DNA of 33,829 nt from an uncultured Clostridia bacterium (lineage in GTDB: Bacteria > Bacillota > Clostridia > Oscillospirales > Acutalibacteraceae). The notes under the pieces are model-generated. The model ran no database searches. It was not told the origin of the DNA and was given only the letters and a program-made list of their open reading frames with translations. A program made the position numbers and the translations under genes. Positions 24,338 through 31,134 of this stretch are shown piece by piece (position 1 is the stretch's first letter; each line of letters opens with the position of its first letter). Location of the stretch: assembly GCA_946182865.1 (NCBI GenBank), contig CAMHAV010000014.1:1-33829 (forward strand). Reading direction: 5' to 3'.

Positions 24338-25285
24338 ATGGCAGACGTAAAGAAAATCGCAACCCGCGAGGGTTATTCCGATACGCTCGTCGAACTCATC
24401 GACGAGATCGACAACCTCTATGTGTTCGACGCGGATCTGGCAGGCGCCACCAAGACCTCCAAGGTCAAGAAGGCACATCCCGACAGATTCTTTGACTGCG
24501 GCATTGCCGAGCAGAACATGATGAGCATTGCGGCCGGCATGGCTGCCTGCGGCAATATCGTGTTCGCCAGTTCCTTTGCCATGTTCGCTTCGGGACGCGC
24601 GTTTGAACAGATTCGCAACTCCATCGCCTACCCCAACCTCAATGTCAAGATCGGCGCGACGCACGGCGGCATTTCGGTGGGTGAGGACGGCGCGAGCCAC
24701 CAGTGTTGCGAGGATATTTCCCTCATGCGCACCATCCCCAACATGACGGTCATCGTCCCCGCGGACGACACCGAGGCGAGACTCGCCACCAGAGCCGTGG
24801 CGAATATGTACGGCCCCTGCTATCTGCGTTTCGGCAGACTGGCGGTGCCGGTGGTGTTCGGCAGCGATTACAAATTCGAGATCGGCAAGGGCGTTGTGCT
24901 CAGCGAAGGCACCGATGTGACCATCATCGCCAACGGTCTGATGGTCGAAAAAGCGATTGAGGCGGGCAAACAACTGCAAAACGAGGGCATCAGCGCGAGA
25001 GTGGTCAATATGGCAACCGTCAAGCCGATTGACCGTGAGCTGGTTCTCGACAGCGCGGCCAAGACGGGCGCGATTGTCACGGTAGAGGAACACAACATCA
25101 TCGGCGGTCTGGGCAGCGCGGTCTGCGAAGTGGTCTGTGAAGAGAAGCCGGTTCCCGTGCTGCGCGTAGGCGTGAACGACGTGTTCGGCAAGAGCGGCCC
25201 CGCCGTGGAACTGCTGGAGATCTTCGGACTCAGCACCGCGAATATTGTCGAAACCGCAAAGAAAGCCGTTGCACTTAAAAAGTAA
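24338..25285 (+). CDS. Transketolase, C-terminal subunit
   Basis: The 315-residue protein carries the pyrimidine-binding and C-terminal domains of split transketolase. FFDCGIAEQNM (near residues 50-60) contains the glutamate that activates the TPP aminopyrimidine of the partner. GATHGGISVGEDGASHQ and TVIVPADDTEAR follow, then the transketolase C-terminal fold with VTVEEHNIIGGLGSAV. AGGGGAGG lies upstream. The 1-deoxyxylulose-5-phosphate synthase family is similar in fold, but DXS is a single long chain; a split pair with these motifs points to transketolase or a related sugar-transferring enzyme. A strong terminator follows. Confidence 0.94.
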   Translation: MADVKKIATREGYSDTLVELIDEIDNLYVFDADLAGATKTSKVKKAHPDRFFDCGIAEQNMMSIAAGMAACGNIVFASSFAMFASGRAFEQIRNSIAYPNLNVKIGATHGGISVGEDGASHQCCEDISLMRTIPNMTVIVPADDTEARLATRAVANMYGPCYLRFGRLAVPVVFGSDYKFEIGKGVVLSEGTDVTIIANGLMVEKAIEAGKQLQNEGISARVVNMATVKPIDRELVLDSAAKTGAIVTVEEHNIIGGLGSAVCEVVCEEKPVPVLRVGVNDVFGKSGPAVELLEIFGLSTANIVETAKKAVALKK

Positions 25286-25313
25286 GTTTTTTCATGGAAT
25301 ATAGATGATAATT

Positions 25314-25359
25314 AGCGCTCTGATTTTCCGCTTTTAGTGGAATATCAGGGCGCTTTTTT
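25314..25359 (+). terminator. Intrinsic terminator after transketolase
   Basis: AGCGCTCTGAT pairs with ATCAGGGCGCT (one T-G wobble) and an inner TTTCC pairs with GGAA, followed by TTTTTT. It separates the transketolase unit from the accessory surface-protein unit. Confidence 0.92.
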
Positions 25360-25406
25360 GTGTGTTGTTCTAAAAAATAACGAAAAAATCTGTTGTTGAT
25401 ACACAA

Positions 25407-25435
25407 TTGACATGATTTCCCTTTTGTGATACAAT
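25407..25435 (+). promoter_or_regulatory. Consensus sigma-A promoter of the surface-protein unit
   Basis: A perfect TTGACA (25407-25412) and TACAAT (25430-25435) are exactly 17 bp apart, with TG two bases further upstream of the -10. The start point would be about 25442, at the left end of the inverted-repeat leader. Confidence 0.85.
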
Positions 25436-25740
25436 GTATTACTACTTTCCCAAATCATAAGACTATACAACGATTTGTTGATTTCTGTAATGCCTATATC
25501 GGTGCATACAAACTAATTTCGCTTCTTAAAGTATAGTCTTATAATAGCTAAAATAACACTATACTTTAAGAGCAATCATGTCCTTTTTGTCGAATAGAAA
25601 TATCTCTATATTTCCAATGTAATAGGCTGAAAGGATCGCTTTGCATGATATTATCTCAGTATTCGAGCTGATTCATGCTATTTTCGCTTTGTTTTACTCT
25701 GTTTGTATAGTCTTATGGACTGGGAAAGTACTGATGTATT
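25433..25740 (+). other. Inverted-repeat leader: structured RNA, MITE-like element or invertible segment
   Basis: The arms 25433-25470 and 25703-25740 are complementary at 31 of 38 positions. Two blocks are perfect: TACTTTCCCA (25443-25452) with TGGGAAAGTA (25721-25730), and a 15-bp block ending ACTATACAA (25456-25470) with 25703-25717. Inside are a perfect 12-bp hairpin (CTTAAAGTATAG 25525-25536 with CTATACTTTAAG 25559-25570), a perfect 7-bp hairpin with CTCT loop (25597-25614) and a bulged one near 25487-25509. No protein-coding frame or T-run terminator is seen. The promoter position favours a transcribed leader of about 290 nt. ATGTATT occurs just outside both arms (25434-25440, 25734-25740) and could be a target duplication. 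Confidence 0.7.
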
Positions 25741-25800
25741 TAAGAGATAATTCTTTTGTTTCCGATTACTTGTAATTCATTTGAAAACGGAGGTATTTTT

Positions 25801-28341
25801 ATGAAAAAAGGACGAAAAAGACTGTTCGTAGCCCTTGCGGCTTCGTTTGTGCTGCTCGTAACCGTGCCGCTGATGGCGGCATTCGCGGGAGAGGGTGACG
25901 CTGCTGTGTCCGGCTCGGATGTGAGCGGGACGGATGTGGGTTTTGTTCAGAATACCGCAATAAGAGCGGTGTCCACAGTTAGTGAGACAGACGCAGCTGC
26001 TCCCAAAAGCAGTTTGATGGCCAGAGCCGTAGCGCCGAAGGTGTTTCAGATGAATAACGGCGAAACCCCCGACATGAGTGAGGATTACACTCTTTGGATT
26101 GATTATGATGTGGGTTACTATGATTACGATTTTAACGATTTTCATGTGACGTTCAACGGTCAGGATGAATCTGTCAGTTTTACCGTCCCTGAATATTCGA
26201 ATCCTGCTAATCAACTGTTATACTGGCGTGATAGTACAACGGGAAAAATCTATCAACCTAATGATGTGGTTACCATTCAGGTTTCCGATCTGAGTTTTTC
26301 ACTTTGTGATGCCTATTCATCAGATGGTGAATTTTTCCAAGTATGGGACGTTGATCCATGGCGTATCGAGGCAGTCTGGGAGAGCAACGAATTGGAAGCC
26401 AATGTGGACGGCAGACTGATCTTCGGAATTCCCACGACTGAAAATTTGTTGTTCTATCTTGGCGATGATGGTATCAATAAATACAGTACCTATGATGAAG
26501 TGTACTCCCCGGTGAAAGGAATTTATCATTTGGACACCCAATCCTTTACCTTGCAGAGCGGTAATGATAAAATACAGATTCCCACAGATATGAAGCCCGC
26601 CTTTGAGAATTATCAGTTTGTAGAGTGGAATACCCGCACAGATGGTAAAGGCGTGGGATATCAGCCGGGCGATTATGTTGTATTAAGTGATTACGAGTTA
26701 TGGGATCAGGCTTGCGTAACATTATATGCGATTTATAAGAATTATACAGTAAAGAATGTTGCCCAATTGTATTTTGAGGGAGTGGATATGCCGATCAGTG
26801 TTTCGTATAATGACGACGGCACAATTCCCCAATTAACGATGCCGTCCGCATTGACGAATGAACTTAATGAGTTTGAGGGCTGGTATTATGCTGCCTCTGA
26901 TACGGTTTATGAAGCGGGCAAAACGTATAATAATCTTTCGTTAAACGCCATTCAAGAATACTATGAGGCTCGTTTTGAGGCCAAGTGGAAAGGCGATCAA
27001 TTATCCTATGAAGGCACAGTTGATTTGTACCTTAATTATGAAGGCGGTTTCAAGTCGTTGTCAGCGCCTGTTACCGGTGTCTATTCTATTCCGGATCAAA
27101 CATATACGTTTGATGGAAATCCGGCTATTACCGTACCTGAGGATTTTGAACCGGATGCGGTTGAAGGCTATACTTTTATAGGATGGAATACTTCTGCGTA
27201 TGGCAATGGGGAAATGTACGAAAAAGGTCAGAATGTTGTATTCAATTTTGGCAGTAATTTCCTGACTTTGTATGCCACCTACCAGTCTGATGATCATTTT
27301 ACGGTCAAAGTTGAAACGAACGGTGTCAATAACTTTGTTGAAAAAGTGGATCCTGTCGTAGGTCTTGTGCTGGAAAATGACATTTCTATCGATGAAGTGC
27401 AAATGATTGTTGGCAACGTCAAAGAAGAAGAAAAAGAAGAATTGCTTACTATCTTTGAAGAATGGGGTGCGCTTCAGGAAATAAATGATGAGCCAAATTG
27501 CCAGATGTTGGATATTTCTCTGGTGAACAGTGCCAATCAACCTGTTGCCATTACCAGCGGCAAGGTCAGAATTACTGTAGCTTATCCCGATATTCCTAAT
27601 GCGAAGGATTATATTTATACGATCTTCCATTATCATGACGGAACTCCCGAATATGTGGAATGTGAGAAGACGGAAGACGGTCTGGTATTCTTTGCCGACA
27701 GTTTCAGCCCCTATGTAATGATGTGGTTTGAAGATGTCAACGATGAACCGATTGATCCCGATACCCCTGACACCCCCGATACCCCTGACACCCCCGATAT
27801 CCCCGACACGCCTGCGGTGGACGAGAGCAAGTTTGTCGCGCGGAGCAAGGACGGCACAAAATATACCCCCGATCAGATCGTGATTCACGGCAATACCACA
27901 GCGCTGAGTGCGAAGGAAGCTGCTTCTTACATTCAGACGGCTCGCACCGACGCGGAAAAGTCTGTTGTGTATAACATTTATATCACGGACAATGCCGGAA
28001 ATCTGTTGACAATGCTTCCCGGCAAAACCCTTACCGTGTCGGTTGCGCTGCCCAAGGTGGATGGTCAGGTGGCGTATGAGCTGATTCACATTGCCAATGG
28101 TCAGCCTGAGTCGGTCAAGATTGCTAAGATTGCCGACGGCAAGGCTTGGTTTGAGGCCGACGGTTTCAGCCCGTATGTCCTGACATGGCATGAAACCAAA
28201 TCCACCGGATCCCCCTCCACAGGCGACAATTTCAGCCCGGTGATCTTCATCGTGCTGTTGGTTGTCGCGGCTGCGGCGGCGGGTACAGTGTTGGTACTCA
28301 GAAACAAGAAATCCAAGATTGAGGAACAAGCCAACGCGTAA
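25801..28341 (+). CDS. Sortase-anchored surface protein with InlB-like repeats
   Basis: The 846-residue protein is exported and probably wall-anchored. It has a Sec signal peptide (1-30, basic start, ending AAFA), a Ser/Thr/Ala-rich stretch, and then several beta-rich InlB/Listeria-Bacteroides-type repeats, marked by YQFVEWNTRTDGKGVGYQPG, FEGWYYA and YTFIGWNTSAYGNGEMYEKG. Two related beta modules follow, each ending F-x-A-D-x-FSPYVxxW, separated by a DTP-rich linker. The tail is SPSTGD (804-809), a hydrophobic segment (about 813-833) and RNKKSK, the usual sortase sorting signal in variant form. The start is ATG at 25801 with CGGAGG upstream. Its lower GC and different codon use mark it as accessory. 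The ligand is unknown. No sortase gene is in the window. Confidence 0.85.
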   Translation: MKKGRKRLFVALAASFVLLVTVPLMAAFAGEGDAAVSGSDVSGTDVGFVQNTAIRAVSTVSETDAAAPKSSLMARAVAPKVFQMNNGETPDMSEDYTLWIDYDVGYYDYDFNDFHVTFNGQDESVSFTVPEYSNPANQLLYWRDSTTGKIYQPNDVVTIQVSDLSFSLCDAYSSDGEFFQVWDVDPWRIEAVWESNELEANVDGRLIFGIPTTENLLFYLGDDGINKYSTYDEVYSPVKGIYHLDTQSFTLQSGNDKIQIPTDMKPAFENYQFVEWNTRTDGKGVGYQPGDYVVLSDYELWDQACVTLYAIYKNYTVKNVAQLYFEGVDMPISVSYNDDGTIPQLTMPSALTNELNEFEGWYYAASDTVYEAGKTYNNLSLNAIQEYYEARFEAKWKGDQLSYEGTVDLYLNYEGGFKSLSAPVTGVYSIPDQTYTFDGNPAITVPEDFEPDAVEGYTFIGWNTSAYGNGEMYEKGQNVVFNFGSNFLTLYATYQSDDHFTVKVETNGVNNFVEKVDPVVGLVLENDISIDEVQMIVGNVKEEEKEELLTIFEEWGALQEINDEPNCQMLDISLVNSANQPVAITSGKVRITVAYPDIPNAKDYIYTIFHYHDGTPEYVECEKTEDGLVFFADSFSPYVMMWFEDVNDEPIDPDTPDTPDTPDTPDIPDTPAVDESKFVARSKDGTKYTPDQIVIHGNTTALSAKEAASYIQTARTDAEKSVVYNIYITDNAGNLLTMLPGKTLTVSVALPKVDGQVAYELIHIANGQPESVKIAKIADGKAWFEADGFSPYVLTWHETKSTGSPSTGDNFSPVIFIVLLVVAAAAAGTVLVLRNKKSKIEEQANA
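27760..27813. repeat. 18-bp tandem repeat coding for a DTP linker
   Basis: GATACCCCTGACACCCCC occurs twice perfectly (27760-27777, 27778-27795), then once degenerate (27796-27813). It encodes the (DTP)n spacer of the surface protein and keeps frame, so copy-number change would alter linker length only. Confidence 0.9.
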
Positions 28342-28395
28342 AATCCGAAATAAGCGGCAAAAAGCAAGTGACCGAAACATAGCGGAAAATGCAAC

Positions 28396-28440
28396 AAAGG
28401 GCGGAACGGTTCGCGCGAGTGCGGGCGGTTCCGCCCTTTT
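28396..28440 (+). terminator. Intrinsic terminator after the surface-protein gene
   Basis: AAAGGGCGGAAC pairs perfectly over 12 bp with GTTCCGCCCTTT, ending in TTTT. The 20-nt loop is GC-rich. It isolates the surface-protein unit from the ctsR operon. Confidence 0.9.
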
Positions 28441-28450
28441 GACGTTTAAT

Positions 28451-28467
28451 GGTCAGAAAAGGTCAAA
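28451..28467 (+). promoter_or_regulatory. CtsR operator, distal
   Basis: GGTCAGA-AAA-GGTCAAA matches the CtsR direct heptad repeat (A/G-GTCAAA, 3-bp spacer, A/G-GTCAAA) with one mismatch. It lies about 95 bp upstream of the other three boxes, right after the preceding terminator. Confidence 0.65.
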
Positions 28468-28545
28468 AATCAAAAAACGCGAAAAAATCAGGAAAAAAGA
28501 GATAAAGTGAGCTTTTGAAAGATTGTGTGGAAAATCCATGAAAAA

Positions 28546-28620
28546 TCTGACTATTTCTGACTTTGACTTTTCCTGACTATTGAGTATAATAAGAATTACA
28601 AAAGGTCAAAGAAAGTCAAA
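28546..28620 (+). promoter_or_regulatory. ctsR operon promoter with three CtsR boxes
   Basis: The promoter is TTGACT (28563-28568), 16 bp, TATAAT (28585-28590). Two CtsR-type heptad repeats read on the minus strand at 28546-28562 and 28562-28578; the second covers the -35. A third, GGTCAAA-GAA-AGTCAAA at 28604-28620, is a near-perfect match and sits just after the predicted transcription start. This arrangement should let CtsR block its own operon and release it on heat or protein stress. The repeats are seen; the regulatory behaviour is known from B. subtilis. Confidence 0.88.
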
Positions 28621-28658
28621 GACAAATCGAAACAAAGACCTTTGGGAGATGAGAAACA

Positions 28659-29117
28659 GTGAGAATGAGCGAACAGGTAGCGCGGTACATCATGGAAATG
28701 CTCGACAGCGCGGACGGAACCGCCGAGATACGGCGCAACGAGCTGGCCGACCGGATGGGCTGTGTGCCGAGTCAGATCAACTACGTCATTACCTCGCGCT
28801 TCACCCCCGAACAAGGGTATCTGGTGGAGAGCAGACGAGGCGGCGGCGGCTACATCCGCATTACGCGTGTGCGGCTGAGCGGGCCGTCGGCGGTGATGCA
28901 TGTGGTCAACAGCATCGGTGACAGTCTGGACGCAGGCACGGCGCGCATGCTGATCGTCAACCTGACCGATCGAGGCATTCTTGCGGCGGGCGCGGCCGAA
29001 ATCATGCTGGCGGCGTGCGGCGACGGGGCGCTCAAAGCACTGCCTTCCGAATACCGCGATATCGCGCGGGCGGGAATTTTAAAGCAGATGCTTATCAAAT
29101 GCGCCGTCAGCCAATAA
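28659..29117 (+). CDS. ctsR: Class III stress repressor CtsR
   Basis: CtsR represses clp and protein-quality-control genes and is inactivated by heat. The 152-residue protein has the winged-helix DNA-binding domain with the recognition segment CVPSQINYVITSRFTPEQGY and the glycine-rich wing RRGGGGYIRI, both near-identical to the B. subtilis family. The C-terminal dimerisation/McsB-contact domain has R-G-I-L-A-A-G-A-A-E-I-M. The start chosen is GTG at 28659, with GGGAG 10 nt upstream; ATG at 28665 is a possible alternative. It is the first gene of ctsR-mcsA-mcsB-clpC and its own target, given the boxes just upstream. Confidence 0.96.
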   Translation: MRMSEQVARYIMEMLDSADGTAEIRRNELADRMGCVPSQINYVITSRFTPEQGYLVESRRGGGGYIRITRVRLSGPSAVMHVVNSIGDSLDAGTARMLIVNLTDRGILAAGAAEIMLAACGDGALKALPSEYRDIARAGILKQMLIKCAVSQ

Positions 29118-29162
29118 TCATCTTAGTATGAATCAAAAAATACGGAAAGGGAATGAAGACTT

Positions 29163-29714
29163 ATGTTGTGTGAGAAATGCAAGAAAAACGAAGCGACCGC
29201 TTATATCAAGACCAATGTGAACGGCGATGTTCACGAATACCATCTCTGCCCGGAATGCGCGGCGGAAATGCAGAACAACGGCGAATTCGGTTCCATGTTC
29301 CACTTCGGCGGATTTGACGGATTCGACAGCCTCGACAAAATGTTCAACTCCATGAGCGGCTTTGACATCGTCAGCAGCCTGCTCAGTTCGCCCTTTGGTT
29401 CTTTCGGCTCCATGCCGTCGCTCAGTTCGGGCAAACGCTGCTCGGTGTGCGGCTCCGATTTCCGTTCCATTGCGGATTCGGGCAAGGTGGGATGTCCCAA
29501 TTGCTACACCGAATTCAAGGCACGGCTCGCGCCGACCATCAAAAAGATACACGGCAATACCGTCCATTGCGGCAAGCATTCCAAAGTGACGGTGGAGGAA
29601 AGCAATGAAAATCAGCTTGCTTCCCTCAAAAAGCAGCTCACTGAGGCGGTGGACAGCGAAAATTACGAACTCGCCGCCGAACTCAGAGACAAGATCAAGG
29701 CAATGGAAAAGTAA
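29163..29714 (+). CDS. mcsA: McsA, zinc-finger activator of the McsB kinase
   Basis: McsA stimulates the arginine kinase McsB and links it to CtsR and ClpC. The 183-residue protein has two zinc-binding units: CEKC (3-6) with CPEC (35-38), and CSVC with CPNC near residues 98-118. The spacer between them is glycine- and phenylalanine-rich (FGGFDGFDS). A UVR domain closes the C-terminus (about 148-183, LKKQLTEAVDSENYELAAEL), typical of the family. GGAAAGGGAATG lies upstream of the ATG. It sits 45 nt after ctsR and 39 nt before mcsB. Confidence 0.95.
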   Translation: MLCEKCKKNEATAYIKTNVNGDVHEYHLCPECAAEMQNNGEFGSMFHFGGFDGFDSLDKMFNSMSGFDIVSSLLSSPFGSFGSMPSLSSGKRCSVCGSDFRSIADSGKVGCPNCYTEFKARLAPTIKKIHGNTVHCGKHSKVTVEESNENQLASLKKQLTEAVDSENYELAAELRDKIKAMEK

Positions 29715-29753
29715 GCCGACAGACAAACGGAACAATTGATTGGAGTGTTGGAT

Positions 29754-30809
29754 ATGATGGAAAATAACAAGCAGGCAAAGAAATGGTATGAAACTGACGG
29801 GGAACAATCGGATGTCGTTATCAGTACCCGTATCCGGTTGGCGAGAAACTGCAACGGCTATCCTTTTCCGCATCTGATGAATGACCAGCAGAAAAGAGAG
29901 ATCAACCAAAAGGTCAGAGATGCGCTGCTAAACGGGAATTCGGTGCTGCGCGACAGCTTCCGCTATTATGACGCGGAGCAGCTCAGCGCCGTGGAGCTGG
30001 CGGCCATGGCGGAACGCCACCTTGTCAGCCCGGAATTTGCCCGCCATCCCAAGGGGCGCGCGCTGCTCCTGATGAATGACGAATCGGTGAGCATTATGCT
30101 CAATGAAGAAGACCACGTCAGAATGCAGGTGATGGGCAGCGGCTTGCAGCTCGAAAAGGCGTATGACATGGCGGATAAGATCGACACCCTGCTCGATGAA
30201 ACCCTGCACTTTGCCTTTGACGAGGAACTCGGCTATCTCACCGCCTGCCCGACCAATCTCGGCACCGGCATGCGCGCGTCGGTCATGATGCACCTGCCCG
30301 CCGTCGAAGCCGACGGCACCCTCCGCCAGATTGCCGCAAGCCTTCCCAAGGTGGGCGCGACCATCCGCGGCAGCTACGGCGAGGGCAGCGAAGCCGCCGG
30401 CGCGATGTATCAGGTTTCCAATCAGGTGACGCTGGGCATCAGCGAAAAGGACACGGTTTCCAATCTGACCGAAATCACCAACCAGATCATTGCGCTCGAA
30501 AAGAAATCCAGAGCCAGACTGCTGGAGGATGAGAGCTTTCAGGATAACGTATGGCGTGCGCTCGGCATTATGAAGAGCGCCAGAGTCATGAGCAGCGACG
30601 AATTTGCCAAGCTGTATTCCGCGGTGCGCATGGGCGTGGCGGGCGGAACCGTGACAGGCGTGACGCTCGACCAGCTCAGCGGCCTCTTTACCGAAGTGCA
30701 GCCCGCCTGTCTGATGGAGCGGTACGGCGAGGAAATGACGGCGCAGCAGCGCGACAAGAAGCGCGCCGAAATGCTGCGGCAGGTTTTTAAAGATACCGAT
30801 ATCGCGTAA
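29754..30809 (+). CDS. mcsB: Protein-arginine kinase McsB
   Basis: McsB phosphorylates arginine residues, marking damaged proteins for ClpCP degradation and inactivating CtsR. The 351-residue protein is a phosphagen-kinase-like enzyme. It shows the ATP-guanido signature STRIRLARN near residue 24, then LNEEDHVRMQ, CPTNLGTGMRASVMMHLP and SYGEGSEAAGAMYQVSNQ, all characteristic of the McsB subfamily. The start is ATG at 29754, with GGAG 8 nt upstream; an in-frame TTG at 29736 lacks a suitable site. The GC-rich repeat directly after its stop separates it from clpC, so clpC expression may be modulated independently. Confidence 0.96.
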   Translation: MMENNKQAKKWYETDGEQSDVVISTRIRLARNCNGYPFPHLMNDQQKREINQKVRDALLNGNSVLRDSFRYYDAEQLSAVELAAMAERHLVSPEFARHPKGRALLLMNDESVSIMLNEEDHVRMQVMGSGLQLEKAYDMADKIDTLLDETLHFAFDEELGYLTACPTNLGTGMRASVMMHLPAVEADGTLRQIAASLPKVGATIRGSYGEGSEAAGAMYQVSNQVTLGISEKDTVSNLTEITNQIIALEKKSRARLLEDESFQDNVWRALGIMKSARVMSSDEFAKLYSAVRMGVAGGTVTGVTLDQLSGLFTEVQPACLMERYGEEMTAQQRDKKRAEMLRQVFKDTDIA

Positions 30810-30827
30810 AAAAGAAAAAAAGAAAAG

Positions 30828-31064
30828 GCCTAGCGCAGCGCATAATTAGCGAGCGAATGCGAGCGTGGGAGTCGAGGGGGACTGGTCCTCCTCGCAGGGG
30901 TCTGGGGGCAGCGCCACCAGCGGGGAGTGGGGCAGCGCCCCACGAGGGAGGCGAAAGCCGACCGAGCGAAACGCGCTTGGATTTGCGACGGGGTCGGGCG
31001 AATACAGACGAGGGTAACTCCCTTCATTCGCCTGTTCCCGAACGCAATCGGGGCTGAATTTGCC
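30828..31064. repeat. GC-rich interspersed-type repeat between mcsB and clpC
   Basis: About 235 bp of strongly GC-rich, non-coding DNA. It contains perfect or near-perfect hairpins: CGAGGGGGAC with GTCCTCCTCG (30873-30894, one G-T wobble) and GTGGGGC with GCCCCAC around AGC (30927-30943). It begins with AATTAGCGAGCG-aat-GCGAGCG, closely resembling 101-119. I see no stable gene in it. The copy at the window start and the composition suggest a dispersed family, but that is inference until searched. Confidence 0.6.
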
Positions 31065-31085
31065 GGAACGCATGCTGTGCGTTCC
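31065..31085 (+). other. Perfect 8-bp hairpin upstream of clpC
   Basis: GGAACGCA pairs with TGCGTTCC around TGCTG. No T-run follows, so termination is unlikely; it could be an RNA-processing or stabilising hairpin at the clpC leader, 50 nt before the start codon. No clear clpC promoter is visible beside it. Confidence 0.5.
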
Positions 31086-31134
31086 CTACAAATCTACAAA
31101 TATTTTTATGACAAATGAAAGAGGGGGAAGACTT

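Noticed and set aside
25471..25702. Definite phase-variable promoter inversion
   Set aside because: Inverted arms upstream of a surface gene fit the idea, but the only strong promoter lies outside the arms, the arms have seven mismatches and no recombinase gene is nearby. Kept only as an alternative.
25433..25740. Complete insertion sequence
   Set aside because: The inverted repeats enclose only about 230 bp with no transposase frame, so at most a non-autonomous element.
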